A stretch of 64,000 nt of DNA from CAIWHR01 sp963708855 (GCA_963708855.1 CAVPUM010000005.1:1-64000), one strand, 5' to 3'. Shown: positions 10,572 to 21,223, counted from the first letter of the stretch. A program made the numbers and translations. The notes: generated by a model from the letters alone, not told the origin.

Positions 10572-11887
10572 CTACTTGTTGGCCGCCTCGAACTTGCGCA
10601 GGATCTCGTTGCCGCGCTTCACGGCGTCGTCGAGCGCCGTCTTGGCGTCCTTCTTGCCGGCGAACACGTTCTCCATCTCCTCCTCGATCACCTCGCGCCC
10701 CTGCACGAAATTGCCGAAGCGCAGGCCCTTGGAGTTCGCCGGTGGGCGGCTTGTTGGTCAGCTGCTTCACGGCGATGTCGGCGCCGGGATTCTTGTCGTA
10801 GAAGCCCGACTTGCGCGTCATGTCGTAGGCCGCCATGGTGATCGGCACGTACCCGGTGCCGGTGTGCCATTCCATCTGGATCTCGGGCTTCGACAGGAAG
10901 GCGAAGAACTTGGCGACGCCCTTGTAGTCGTCGGGCTTCTTGCCGGACATCACCCACACCGACGCGCCGCCGATGATCGAATTCTGCGGCGCGCCCGCCA
11001 CGTCGTCGTGGTAGGGGATGAAGTTCACCGACCAGGCGAACTTGGCGTTCTGCCGCAGGTTGGCCTGCGCGCCGGTGGAGGACGTCAGCATCGCGCATTC
11101 GCCGCTCGCGAACTTGGCTTCCGCCTGGTTGGTGCGTCCGGCGTAGGTGAAGAGGCCCTTCTTGGACATGTCGCCCAGCATCGTCAGATGCTTCACGTGC
11201 AGCGGCGAATTGATGGTGAACACCGTGTCCATGCCGGCCATGCCGTTCTCCTTGGTGCCGATCGGAACGTTGTGCCAGGCGCTGAAATTCTCGATGTGCA
11301 TCCAGGACGGCCAGCCCGAGGTGTAGACGCATTCCTGGCCCCTGACCTTGAGCTGCAGCGCGGCCGCGTTCATCTCCTTCCAGGTCTTCGGCACCTGGTC
11401 GGGATTGAGGCCGGCTTTCTTGAAGGCGTCGCGGTTGATGTAGAGGACGACCGTCGAGCTGTTGAACGGGAACGACAGCATGTTGCCCTTCGGGTCCGTG
11501 TAATAGCCGGCGATGGCCGGCAGGTAGGACTTGGGATTGAAGGGCTCCTTCGCGTCCGCCATCACCTTGGTGACCGGAACGATGGCGCCCTTGGCCGCCA
11601 TCATCGTCGCGGTGCCGACCTCGAACACCTGCAGCAGGTGCGGCGCGTTGCCGGCGCGGAAGGCCGCGATCGCGGCGGTCATCGACTCGGGATAGCTGCC
11701 CTTGTAGACCGGGCACCACCTTGTATTCCTTCTGGCTCGCGTTGAACTTGGTCGCGAGCGCGTTGAGCTTTTCGCCCAGCGCGCCACCCATCGAGTGCCA
11801 CCACTGGATCTCGGTCTGCGCCTGCGCCGCGGGTGCGCCCAGGATGCCGGCGGCGAACAGCGCCGCGCCAAATACTTTGAAACGCAT
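10572..11887 (-). CDS. ugpB: Glycerol-3-phosphate-binding periplasmic protein UgpB
   Basis: An extracellular solute-binding protein family 1 member of about 438 residues. The signal peptide MRFKVFGAALFAAGILGAP is followed by an AQAQ cleavage region and then the mature start TEIQWWHSMGGALGEKLN, which is UgpB-typical. ENGMAGMDTVF and SKKGLFTYAGRTNQAEAKF are further UgpB-like stretches. The frame shifts near 11710 and 10740; the C-terminus resumes as a Lys/Glu-rich helix ending KFEAANK at 10574. The start at 11887 has a strong ribosome-binding site (GGAGG). First gene of the ugpBAEC operon; the protein captures glycerol-3-phosphate or glycerophosphocholine. Confidence 0.9.
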
Positions 11888-11968
11888 GATGCCCTCCTGT
11901 AATCTTCCCGGATGCGGGTTGGTGCTCTGCCCGCGGCCCAAGATCGCTCTGCCCGGGGCCAAGGACAA

Positions 11969-11974
11969 GTATAC
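11969..11974 (-). promoter_or_regulatory. Candidate -10 element of the ugp operon
   Basis: On the minus strand this reads TATACT, a 5/6 match to the sigma-70 -10 box, about 82 bases before the ugpB start. No clear -35 hexamer is seen at the right distance, so an activator may be needed. I found no convincing PhoB box. Weak call. Confidence 0.3.
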
Positions 11975-12062
11975 CGTGAATCGGTCACCGTTCCGTGGCC
12001 GGTCGCCGGGCGGGCAGGGGTGCAATTCCCGACGGCGCCACCTGACGCAAGGATCCGCTGCA

Positions 12063-12840
12063 ATGACCTGCGATCAGCACCGAGATTCTGGCCGTATCCC
12101 CGCCTCGTCGCGCACCGCGGCGCCGGCAAGGTCGCGCCCGAAAACACGCTGACGGCGATGCGCGTCGGCCACGCGCACGGCTACCGGATGGTCGAGTTCG
12201 ACGTCAAGCTCGCCGCCGACAACGTGTCGTTCCTGCTGCACGACGCGACGCTCGAGCGCACGACGAGCGGCCGCGGCCGCGCCGACGCCTTGCTCTGGCG
12301 CGAGCTGTCGCGGCTCGACGCGGGGGGCTGGCACTCGGCGAAATACGCAGGCGAGCCCCTGCCCACGCTGGCGTCGATCGCCCGCTGGGCGCGCGCGCAC
12401 GGCGTGGCCTGCAACATCGAGATCAAGCCGACGCCCGGTCGCGAGCGGGAAACGGGCGCGGCTGTCGCGCTGGATGCGGCCACGCTGTGGCGCGACGCCG
12501 ACGTGCCGCCGCTGCTCTCGTCGTTCTCCGAGGCCGCGCTCGACGCCGCGCGCGATGCGGTGCGCGGTGTTGCCGCGGGCGCTGCTGCTGGAGACGATAC
12601 CCGCCGATTGGCCGGATCGCCTCGCGCGGCTCGAATGCGTGGCGCTGGTCGCGGACCACGAGGCGCTCACGCGCCGAAATCGTGAAGGCAGCGCGCGCCC
12701 TCGGGCATCGGGTGCTCTGCTACACGCCGAACGAGGCCGCGCGCATCGGCGAGCTCGCCGGGTGGAACGTCGACGGCATCATCACCGACGCGGTCGATCA
12801 CATCGTCGCGGATTCGCTGCCGCCCGCGCCGCCGCTTTAG
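12063..12840 (+). CDS. ugpQ: Glycerophosphodiester phosphodiesterase UgpQ
   Basis: A GDPD-family TIM-barrel enzyme that cleaves glycerophosphodiesters to glycerol-3-phosphate and an alcohol. The sequence WPYPRLVAHRGAGKVAPENT carries the catalytic HRG and E-N of the family, followed by FLLHDATLERTT with the second catalytic His. NIEIKPTPG and the C-terminal DGIITDAVDHI complete it. It aligns along its length with E. coli UgpQ, which acts in the cytoplasm with the Ugp importer. The frame shifts near 12090 (just after the likely ATG), 12565 and 12675. It is divergent from ugpB and shares the upstream region. Confidence 0.87.
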
Positions 12841-12907
12841 GCGGTGACGGAGCAGCGCGAGCGCCGGCGCGGCGCGGAAGGGGTGGGACCCCGGCGGCGC
12901 CCGGCGT

Positions 12908-14132
12908 CTATGCCGCCGCGGCGACCGGCCGCCTGATCTCGCGCTCGTCGATCGGAAGATTGATGAGCCCGGCGGCGATGCCGAGCGCGATCGAGATCCA
13001 CCAGACGACGTCGTAGCTGCCCGTCGTGTCGTAGAGCCGGCCGCCGAGCCACGCGCCGAGGAAGCTGCCGATCTGGTGGCTGAAGAACGTGAAGCCCGAC
13101 AGCATCGCGAGATAGCGGACGCCGAAGATCTGCGCGACGATGCTGTTGGTCGGCGGCACCGTCGACAGCCACAGCAGCCCCAGCGCCACCGCGAACGCGT
13201 AGACCGACGCGGGCGAGATCGGCAGCAGGAAGAACAGCGCGAACACGATGGCCCGGCCGAAGTAGATCGCCGAAAGGATGTAGCGCCGCGGCATCCGGCT
13301 GCCCAGCCAGCCGGTCGCTGTAGGTGCCGACGATGTTGAACAGCCCGACCAGCGCGAGCGCGGTCACCGCGACGTGCGGCGGCATGCCCTTGTCCGCGAG
13401 GTAGGCGGGCAGGTGCACGCCGACGAACACGACCTGGAAGCCGCACACGAAGAATCCGAGCGTCAGCAGCATGTAGCCGCGATGCCGCAGCGCCTCGCGC
13501 ATCGCCGCGCCCGCCGACTGCTGGAAGGCGTGCGCCGTGGACAGGTGCTTCTCGTAGATCGCCGCCGACAGCGGCACCATCAGCAGCGCGACGCTCGCCA
13601 GCGTCACCAGCGCGCCGTGCCAGCCCAGGTTCGACAGCAGCCACTGCGTCAGCGGCAGCACCGCGAACTGGCCGAAGGATCCGGCCGCCGCCGAGATGCC
13701 GAGCGCCATGCTGCGCTTCTCGGGCGGGTACTTGCGCCCCAGCACGCCGGCGACGACCGAGAACGTGACGCCGGCGAGACCGGACGCCGATCAGCACGCC
13801 CGGCGGTCAGCACGAACGTCAGCGGCGACGTCGCGTACGCCATCGTCGCGAGCCCGGCGACGTAGAGCAACCGCGCACACGAACGCGACCCGGTGGCTGC
13901 CGAAGCGGTCGGCGAACATGCCGGCGAATGGCGTCGCGACGCCCCACATCAGGTTCTGCACGGCGATCGCCAGCGCGAAGGTCTCGCGCCCCCAGCCGTG
14001 ATCGCTGCTCATCGGCTGCAGGAACAGGCCGAAGCCGTGCCGGATGCCCATCGACAGCATCAGAATGAGGCCCGTCGCGACGAGCACGACGGTGGGCGTG
14101 CGCCAGTCGGCGCGGGCGGAGGTCGGCGTCAT
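12908..14132 (-). CDS. MFS transporter
   Basis: A 12-helix major-facilitator protein of about 405 residues. It begins MTPTSARADWRTPTVVLVAT; the first-loop region has FAGMFADRFGSHRV, the A-motif type DRxGxR equivalent. Later segments include GVLGRKYPPEKRSMALGI and ASVYAFAVALGLLWLSTVP. The frame shifts near 13870, 13790 and 13325. Its overall type resembles the oxalate/formate-antiporter-like and monocarboxylate-like MFS groups, but the substrate cannot be assigned. It starts 23 bases after the MarR regulator stop, so the regulator probably controls it. Confidence 0.8.
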
Positions 14133-14155
14133 TGCGGATTCCTCGCGGAAGCGGC

Positions 14156-14608
14156 TCAGCGGCCGCCGGGGTCGGGGTGCAGCGTCTCGATTTCGCGCAG
14201 CGTCGCGATGCAGGGCTTCGAGCTTCGCCGGGCCGAGCTTGTGCGCGACCTGCGCCTGCGCGCGCCGCCAGTGCGGCTCGGCGCCACGAACGGCTCGTCT
14301 CGCCGGCGTGCGTCAGCGACACTTCGCGCGTCCGGGCATCGCGGCCCGGCGCGATGGCGACGAGGCCGCGTTCGGCGAGCGGATCGAGCGTGCGCGACAG
14401 CGCGGTGCGGTCGAGCAGCAGCGTTCCGGCGAGGTCCGACATGCGTGACGTGTCTCCGCGCGCCGAGCGTGCGCAGCAGCGAGAACTGCGTGACGCGCAG
14501 CCCCGACGGCGCCATCAGGTCGTCGTAGAGCTGCGTCAGCGCGCGCGTCGCGCGGCGCAGCCGGCCGCAGGCGCAGGCGGGGGAGGGCAGCGCGGGGTCC
14601 ATGGCCAT
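14156..14608 (-). CDS. MarR-family transcriptional regulator
   Basis: A winged-helix regulator of about 150 residues. The N-terminal helix RATRALTQLYDDLMAPSGLRVTQFSLLRTL matches the first dimerisation helix and start of the DNA-binding domain (residues about 19-48). DLAGTLLLDRTALSRTLDPL is the recognition-helix region and GRDARTREVSLTHAG the wing. The frame shifts near 14455, 14305 and 14210. It sits immediately upstream of the MFS gene on the same strand, a common repressor-plus-exporter pair. Palindromic and directly repeated motifs at 14633-14666 lie just before its start and are good operator candidates. Confidence 0.8.
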   Translation of the reverse strand: MAMDPALPSPACACGRLRRATRALTQLYDDLMAPSGLRVTQFSLLRTLGARRHVTHVGPRRNAAARPHRAVAHARSARRTRPRRHRAGPRCPDARSVADARRRDEPFVAPSRTGGARRRRSRTSSARRSSKPCIATLREIETLHPDPGGR

Positions 14609-14632
14609 GGTTCGGGGCGGTCGGCATTAAAG

Positions 14633-14666
14633 GTGCATATGCACGTAAATGCGAGTATATGCACGT
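14633..14666. promoter_or_regulatory. Candidate MarR operator: palindrome and phased direct repeat
   Basis: The perfect 12-bp palindrome GTGCATATGCAC lies at 14633-14644. The decamer ATATGCACGT occurs at 14637-14646 and again at 14657-14666, exactly 20 bp apart, about two helical turns. A minus-strand -10-like TTTAAT (14626-14631) lies between this and the regulator start at 14608. A protein bound here would block transcription of the regulator and MFS genes, the usual autoregulation. Inferred from position and symmetry. Confidence 0.55.
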
Positions 14667-14712
14667 TTTCGGCGGAACGCAAGCGCGCTCGATCGCCTCC
14701 CGCGCTCGCCGC

Positions 14713-16194
14713 TCAGGCCCAGCCCTTGGCGCGCTCGACCGCCTTGTTCCAGCCGGCGGACAGCTCGAGCGCCCGGTCGCGGGCCATGGCCGGCTCGAAG
14801 ACGCGGTCGACCCGCCAGTTCGCGGCGACGTCGGCGGCATCCTGCCAGTAGCCGACCGCGAGCCCGGCGAGATAGCCGGCGCCGAGCGCCGTGGTTTCCA
14901 GCACCTTGGGGCGCACGACCGGGACGCCGAGCATGTCCGCCTGGATCTGCATCAGCAGGTTGTTCGCCGTCGCGCCGCCGTCGACGCGCAGCTCGGTCAG
15001 CGTGATCCCGGCGTCCTTCTGCATCGCGGTCAGCACGTCGACGTTCTGGAACGCGATCGCCTCCAGCGCGGCGCGCGCGATGTGCGCGGAGGTCGCGCCG
15101 CGCGTCAGCCCGAACATCGCGCCGCGCGCGTAGGCGTCCCAGTGCGGCGCGCCGAGGCCGGCGAAGGCCGGAACGAGGTAGACGCCGCCGTTGTCCGGGC
15201 ACGCTCGCGGCGAGCGCCTCGATCTCCGCCGCGCTGACCGGATGATCTTCAGCCCGTCGCGCAGCCACTGCACCACGGCGCCGCCGATGAACACGCTGCC
15301 CTCGAGCGCGTAGTCGGTCGCGCCGTCGCGCTGCCAGGCCACCGTCGTCAGCAGGTTGTTGGCCGACGCCACGGCGCGGTTGCCCGTGTTCATCAGCAGG
15401 AAGCAGCCGGTGCCGTAGGTGTTCTTCGCGAGGCCCGGCGCATGGCAGGCCTGGCCGAAGAGCGCCGCCTGCTGATCGCCCGCGATGCCGGCGATCGGCA
15501 CGTCGATGCCGCCGACCTTCGCGTGACCGCAGACGCCGGACGACGGCACGATGCGCGGCAGCACCGAGCGCGGGATGTCGAACAGCGCGAGCAGCTCGTC
15601 GTCCCAGTCGCCGCGGTGGATGTCGAAGAGCAGCGTGCGGCTCGCGTTCGACGGATCGGTCACGTGCGCGGCCCCGCGGGTGAGGTTCCAGACGAGCCAG
15701 GCATCGATGGTGCCGAACGCGAGCTCGCCGCGCAGCGCGCGGTCCCGCGCGCCCTGGACGTGGTCGAGCAGCCACTTGAGCTTGGTGCCGGAGAAATAGG
15801 CGTCGAGCACGAGGCCGGTCTTGCGCGCGATCATCGCGGCGTGGCCCGCGGCGCGCAGCGCGTCGCAATGCGGCGCCGTCCGCCGGTCCTGCCAGACGAT
15901 GGCATGGGCGACCGGCTGTCCCGTCGCGCGGTCCCACAGCACGGTCGTCTCGCGCTGGTTCGTGATGCCGATGGCCGCGACGTCGCGCGCGCCGATGCCG
16001 GCCCGGGCCAGCGCTTCGTGCATCACCCCCGACTGCGTCGCCCAGATCTCGCCGGCGTCGTGCTCGACCCAGCCCGGCTGCGGGAAGATCTGCCGGAACT
16101 CCTGCTGCGCGACCGCGCGAACGGTGCCGGCATGATCGAAGACGAGGGCGCGCGAACTGGTCGTGCCCTGATCGAGTGCGAGGACGAATGACAT
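14713..16194 (-). CDS. glpK: Glycerol kinase
   Basis: FGGY-family kinase of about 494 residues; phosphorylates glycerol to glycerol-3-phosphate with ATP. The start MSFVLALDQGTTSSRA has the phosphate-binding DQGTTSSR motif. ITNQRETTVLWDRATGQP, DAWLVWNLT, GIAGDQQAALFGQ and VDGGATANNLLMQ are all glycerol-kinase signatures, and the end KAVERAKGW matches family C-termini. A pair of compensating frame slips (about 15195-15245) scrambles a short stretch that should read close to AAEIEALAASVPDNGG. It lies near the ugp genes and completes a glycerol-3-phosphate supply set, although an unrelated MarR/MFS pair separates them. Confidence 0.92.
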   Translation of the reverse strand: MSFVLALDQGTTSSRALVFDHAGTVRAVAQQEFRQIFPQPGWVEHDAGEIWATQSGVMHEALARAGIGARDVAAIGITNQRETTVLWDRATGQPVAHAIVWQDRRTAPHCDALRAAGHAAMIARKTGLVLDAYFSGTKLKWLLDHVQGARDRALRGELAFGTIDAWLVWNLTRGAAHVTDPSNASRTLLFDIHRGDWDDELLALFDIPRSVLPRIVPSSGVCGHAKVGGIDVPIAGIAGDQQAALFGQACHAPGLAKNTYGTGCFLLMNTGNRAVASANNLLTTVAWQRDGATDYALEGSVFIGGAVVQWLRDGLKIIRSARRRSRRSPRACPDNGGVYLVPAFAGLGAPHWDAYARGAMFGLTRGATSAHIARAALEAIAFQNVDVLTAMQKDAGITLTELRVDGGATANNLLMQIQADMLGVPVVRPKVLETTALGAGYLAGLAVGYWQDAADVAANWRVDRVFEPAMARDRALELSAGWNKAVERAKGWA

Positions 16195-16357
16195 CGGCGG
16201 GCCTCTTCCGGCGCGGGCCGCGCGGCCGCCTTCGGTTGCGGCCACCGACGGCGCGGACGTAAAATGCGCTCTTCCTGCCGTATTGTAGCCATATCCCGCT
16301 CCGGCCCCGCCGGCCTTGCCGGCGCCGCGCCGGCGTCATATTCCCGCCCTCGACCCG

Positions 16358-16964
16358 ATGCCGCTCCCGCCGAGCCCGATTCCGCGCCAGCGCCTGCACC
16401 AGCGCAGCATCGTGTACGAAGGCTTCCGGCGCGACGACGGCCTGTTCGACATCGACGCGCATCTCGTCGATGCCAAGGACCACGACTTCGAGCTCACTGA
16501 CCGGCGTGCGGCCGGCCCGCGAGGCGGTGCACGACATGTGGGTCCGCGTCACCATCGACCGCGCGTTCGTCATCCATGCGATCGACGTGCGGACGGACGC
16601 GATGCCCTACCCGGACGCCTGCGATCGCGTCGAGCCCGCCTATTCGAAGCTGATCGGCGCGAACCTCGTGCAAGGCTTCCGGAAGCGCCTGCACGACGAC
16701 ATGGGCGGCGTTCGCGGCTGCACGCACGTGACCGAATTGCTGGGCTCGCTGCCGACCGCCGCCGTGCAGACGTTCGCGGGCCTGCAGCGCGAGGACGAGG
16801 GCGACCACAAGCCGTTCCAGCTCGACCACTGCCACGCGCTGGAGACCACGACGGACACCGTGCGCCGCTATTACCCGAAGTGGTATCGAGGCGGCGAGGC
16901 GGGCGTCCGGTCCCGCCGCCCCGATCCGCTCGATGCCGCCACCGCAGGGACCGATCGAGTCTGA
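16358..16964 (+). CDS. DUF2889 domain-containing protein
   Basis: About 201 residues, matching the conserved protein family DUF2889. The N-terminal half has the family pattern RSIVYEGFRRDDGLFDIDAH followed by LVDAKDHDF. After a frame shift near 16505 it continues with AVHDMWVRVTIDRAFVIHAI and GGVRGCTHVTELLGSLPTAA. The conserved Cys-Thr-His and acidic residues hint at metal binding, but no activity is known to me for this family. It is divergent from glpK and 22 bases upstream of sucC, so it may be co-transcribed with sucCD. Confidence 0.8.
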
Positions 16965-16986
16965 CGCCAACGACGCAGGAGCCAGC

Positions 16987-18154
16987 GTGAAAATCCACGA
17001 ATACCAGGGCAAGGAAATCTTCCGCCGGTTCGGCATGCCGACGCCGCGCGGCCTGCCGGCGTTCACCGTCGACGAGGCCGTGGCCGCGGCCGGCTCGCTC
17101 GGCGGCAGCGTGTGGGTCGTCAAGGCGCAGATCCACGCCGGCGGCCGCGGCAAGGGCGGCGGCGTCAAGGTCGCGCGATCGCTGGACGAGGTGCGCGATC
17201 TCGCCGGCAGGATCCTCGGCATGCAGCTCGTCACGCACCAGACGGGTCCGGCGGGGCAGAAGGTGCGCCGGCTGCTGATCGAGGAAGGCGCCGACATCCG
17301 GCAGGAGCTCTACGTCGCGATGGTCGTCGACCGCGTGACGCAGCGCGTGTGCCTGATGGCGAGCTCCGAAGGCGGCATGGACATCGAGGCGGTCGCCGCG
17401 AAGACGCCGGAGAAGATACACCGCGTGCTCATCGATCCGGTCAAGGGACTCACCGACGCCGATGCCGACGACGTCGCGCGCAGGATCGGCATCCCGGAAG
17501 GAAGCATCCCGCAGGGCCGCGCGATGCTGCAGGGCCTGTACCGCGCGTTCGACGAGACCGACGCGTCGCTCGCCGAGATCAATCCGCTGGTCGTCACCGG
17601 CGACGGCCGCGTGATCGCGCTCGACGCCAAGCTCAACTTCGATTCGAACGCGCTCTTCCGGCATCCCGACATCGTCGCCATGCGCGATCTCGACGAGGAG
17701 GACCCCGCCGAGGTCGAGGCGTCGAAGTTCGATCTTTCGTACATCTCGCTCGACGGCAACATCGGCTGCCTCGTGAACGGCGCCGGGCTCGCGATGGCGA
17801 CGATGGACACGATCAAGCTGTTCGGCGCCGAGCCCGCGAACTTCCTCGACGTCGGCGGCGGCGCGACCGCCGAGAAGGTCACCGAGGCGTTCAAGATCAT
17901 GCTGGAGAATCCGAAGGTGAAGGGCATCCTGGTCAACATCTTCGGCGGCATCATGCAGTGCGACACCATCGCCAACGGCATCGTCGCGGCGGTGCGCGAA
18001 ACGCAGCCTGTCGGTGCCGCTGGTCGTGCGGATGAAGGGCACGAACGAGGACATCGGCCGGAAGATCCTCGCGGACTCCGGCCTGCCGATCATCGCCGCC
18101 GACAACATGGCCGACGCCGCGCAGAAGATCGTCGCGGCGGTCGGACGCGGTTAG
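16987..18154 (+). CDS. sucC: Succinate-CoA ligase (ADP-forming), beta subunit
   Basis: ATP-grasp subunit of succinyl-CoA synthetase, about 388 residues, the usual length. It starts with GTG as (V/M)KIHEYQGKEIFRRFGMP, the standard N-terminus. KAQIHAGGRGKGGGVKVA is the nucleotide-binding loop, and AEINPLVVTGDGRVIALDAK and NIFGGIMQCDTIANGI are signatures. A single extra C near 18007 (CAG-C-CTG) breaks the frame; after it the protein ends VPLVVRMKGTNEDIGRKI to a stop at 18154. With SucD it makes succinate, CoA and ATP in the TCA cycle. A malate-CoA ligase paralogue is the only real alternative; sequence and pairing favour sucC. Confidence 0.93.
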
Positions 18155-18230
18155 CCGCGAACCGCCGCGCCCCGGCGCGACTCCGGCCGCGCCGAGCGCT
18201 CCCAACCGACGCCCCATCCGAGGAAACGAA

Positions 18231-19167
18231 ATGTCGATCCTGATCAACAGGAACACCAAGGTGATCACGCAGGGGATCACCGGCAAGACGGGCCAGTTCC
18301 ACACGCGGATGTGCCGCGATTACGCCAACGGCAGGAGCTGCTATGTGGCCGGCGTCAATCCGAAGAAGGCGGGCGAGGACTTCGAGGGCATCCCGATCTA
18401 CGCCACGGTGAAGGAGGCGAAGGCAGGCCACCGGAGCCACGGTCAGCGTGATCTACGTGCCGCCGCCGTTCGCGGCGGCGGCGATCGACGAGGCGGTGGA
18501 CGCGGGTCTCGACCTCGTCGTCTGCATCACCGAGGGCATCCCGGTGCGGGACATGATCCGCACGCGCTACCGGATGCAGGGCAAGGCGACGCTGCTGCTG
18601 GGCCCGAACTGCCCCGGCGTCATCACGCCCGACGAGCTGAAGATCGGCATCATGCCGGGACACATCCACAGGAAGGGCCGCATCGGCGTGATCTCGCGGT
18701 CGGGCACGCTGACCTACGAAGCGGTCGGGCAGCTGACCGAGATCGGGCTGGGGCAATCGACCGCGGTGGGCATCGGCGGCGATCCGGTGAACGGCCTGAA
18801 GCACATCGACGTGCTGCGGCTCTTCAACGACGATCCGGATACCGATGCGGTCGTGATGATCGGCGAGATCGGCGGCACCGACGAGGAGACCGCCGCGCGC
18901 TGGGTGAAGGAGCACATGAAGAAGCCGGTCGTCGGCTTCATCGCGGGCGTCACGGCGCCGCCCGGCAAGCGGATGGGACACGCCGGCGCGATCATTTCCG
19001 GCGGCAAGGGCACGGCGCAGGAGAAGCTCGCGGTCATGGAGGAGTGCGGCATTCGCGTCACCCGCAATCCGGCCGAGATGGGAAAGCTGCTGCAAGTCGG
19101 TGCTGTAGCCCCCTTGCCGTCGGTACCATGGGAGGTGGCGCTCGCCACAATCGCGTGCTGCCGTTAA
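18231..19167 (+). CDS. sucD: Succinate-CoA ligase (ADP-forming), alpha subunit
   Basis: CoA-binding and phosphohistidine subunit. It begins MSILINRNTKVITQGITGKT, and GPNCPGVITPDELKIGIMPG and RSGTLTYEAVGQLT are diagnostic. GHAGAIISGGKGTAQEKL contains the histidine that is phosphorylated during catalysis. One extra G near 18427 breaks the frame. The C-terminus carries about 20 residues beyond the usual end (after GKLLQ), probably because another small error hides the true stop. It follows sucC by 76 bases. Confidence 0.93.
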
Positions 19168-19231
19168 ACTCGCACGTTCACGCGCCTGAGCCACCGCACC
19201 GTCCAGTTGCCGCACCAAACCGAACCAGCCG

Positions 19232-20067
19232 ATGCCCGACCGTCCGCCACTCGATTGCGCCGTGCTGTCCCACAAGGGGATGGTCCGCACCCACAACGAG
19301 GATGCGGTGTTCGTCGATGCTGCGGCCGGCATCGCGGTGCTCGCCGACGGCATGGGCGGCTACAACGCGGGCGAGGTCGCGAGCGGCATCGCGGTCGAAC
19401 GCCGTCAGCGGCGGCATGCTGCCGGAGCTCAAGTCCGACCGCGAGCTGTCGAAGGTGGACATCGCGAGCGGCCTCACGCATGCGGCGCTGCTCCTGCAGC
19501 AGAAGATCGCCGTGGCGAACAAGGGGATCTACGAGGCGGCGCAGGCGCGCCCCGAGTGCGCCGGGATGGGGACGACGCTCGTCAGCCTCGTGTTCTGCGG
19601 CAACCGGGTCAGCATCGGCCACATCGGCGACTCGCGCTGCTACCGGCTGCGCGGCGACAAGTTCGAGCAGCTGACGCGCGATCATTCGCTGCTGCAGGAG
19701 CAGATCGACGGCGGCCAGCTGACGCCGGAGCAGGCCCGATTCTCGCTCAACAAGAATCTCGTCACCCGTGCCCTCGGCATCGAGGCGATCGTGCCGGCGG
19801 ACATCGTCGAGTACCGGGCCGAGGCCGACGACATCTATCTGCTCAATTCCGACGGCCTGACCGACATGGTCGAGCCCGCCGTCGTGCATTCGATCATCGA
19901 CGAAAAGCCGCGACAATCTGGCCGCGGCGGCGAAGGAGCTCGTCGACACGGCCAACCAGAACGGCGGGCGCGACAACATTTCCGTCGTGCTGGTCAGGGT
20001 GCCGAAGGCGTTCCTGCCGAGCGCCGCGTGGGCGCAGCGCTACCTCGCGAAGAAGCGGGCGGGTTAG
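19232..20067 (+). CDS. PP2C-family serine/threonine protein phosphatase
   Basis: A Stp1-type metal-dependent phosphatase of about 277 residues. Family motifs in order: VRTHNEDAVFVD (metal-binding Asp), VLADGMGGYNAGEVAS, CAGMGTTLVSLVF, IGHIGDSRCYRLRGD, NSDGLTDMV and GGRDNISVVLV. All the expected metal-binding aspartates can be seen. The frame shifts near 19398 and 19912. The FHA-domain gene begins 8 bases after the stop, a pairing common in Ser/Thr phospho-signalling modules. No kinase gene is seen in the window. Confidence 0.87.
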
Positions 20068-20075
20068 CCCTGGCC

Positions 20076-20939
20076 GTGGGAAAGCTCGTCCACTTCCACG
20101 CCGACGGCAAGACGGCCGAGATCAGGCTCGATCGGCAGCGGATCACGATCGGGCGCCGTCCCGGACAACGACATCTGCCTCGCCTACCCTGCCGTGAGCG
20201 GCGAGCATGCCGCGATCGTGACGATCCTGGCCGACTCGTTCCTGGAGGACCTCGGCAGCACCAACGGCACGCTCGTCAACGGCACCTCCGTCGCCAAGCA
20301 TTTCCTGCGCGACCGCGACGAGATCGACATCGGACAGGAGATCCTCGTCTACCTGGTCGACGAAGCCGCCACGCTCGAGGCGCTGCCGGCAGTCGGTCCA
20401 GCGGGCCCGGGCGCGCCAGGCAAGGGGAGAATGCCGCCCCGCCGTCTCCGATCCGCCGGCGCGCGGGTCGTCACCGGCGCGTCGCGTGCCAAGCGCCGAT
20501 CGGACGCCGCTGCTCCGGAAACCGCCGCCGCAGCGCCCGATTCACTCGAGCGGTCCTTCGTCGCCGATTTCGAACGCGGCATCGCGGAAACCTTCGCTGC
20601 CGCGCCCGATGCCGTCGCGGCTGCGGCGCCATTGCCGCCGCCCGAGCGGCAATCCGAGCCCGTGCCCGCGCTCAGGGTCGTCAATGGCGCCAAGGCGGGA
20701 CGCATCGTCGCGCTCGTCAAGGACGAGACGCTCATCGGCCGGACCGGAGTTCAGGTGGCGGCACTCCGGCGCACGGCGGAGGAGGTTCGCGTCGTGCCGG
20801 TCGAGGGTGCGCAATCCGCCCTCCGTGAATGGAGCGCCGGTTGCGCCGGAGGGGCAGGCGCTCACGGCGGGCGACATTCTGGAGATTGCGGGGACGAGGC
20901 TCGAGGTCGTCGCCCCCGCGACGAGGTCCTTCGGCCTGA
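20076..20939 (+). CDS. FHA-domain protein with two forkhead-associated domains
   Basis: The GTG at 20076 starts (V/M)GKLVHFHADGKTAEIRLDRQ, the beginning of a phosphothreonine-binding FHA domain. It continues after a frame shift near 20160 as DNDICLAYPAVSGEHAAIV, then LGSTNGTLVNG. An Ala/Pro-rich linker of about 100 residues leads to a second, weaker FHA domain (ETLIGRTGVQVAAL, then SVNGAPVAPEG after another shift near 20815). The true end is uncertain: with a further slip a stop falls at 20937-20939, otherwise the frame stays open to 21256. It likely reads the phospho-state set by the adjacent PP2C enzyme and an unseen kinase. Confidence 0.72.
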
Positions 20940-21210
20940 CGTCTTATTGGATGGCCATGGCGGTGGGGCGTATGATGTTGTATTGGCTGGCCAGAGGTCT
21001 GGATCGCCGGGAGATGTCGGCCCGATGGCTGCGATGGCCAGCACTGGATGAGCGCAGTGGCGCCGATCGGCGGAGCGGAACTGCCGCCTGGCGGCATCGT
21101 CGGAGTGGCCCTGCTGCGTCGCATTATGTTGTGGTCAACAAATCCCGTTTGCCACAGAACTTACGGGATTACCGGGTTTTGACACAGTTGCACGATGGAA
21201 AAGAAATAAA

Positions 21211-21223
21211 AAACAAATGGTTA
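21211..21223 (+). promoter_or_regulatory. IHF-like binding site upstream of the pilA promoter
   Basis: AAACAAATGGTTA matches the IHF consensus WATCAANNNNTTR at every specified position but one. It lies in an A-rich stretch 40 bases before the sigma-54 -24 element, where a bend would bring an upstream-bound activator (PilR-type) to the polymerase. Confidence 0.5.
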
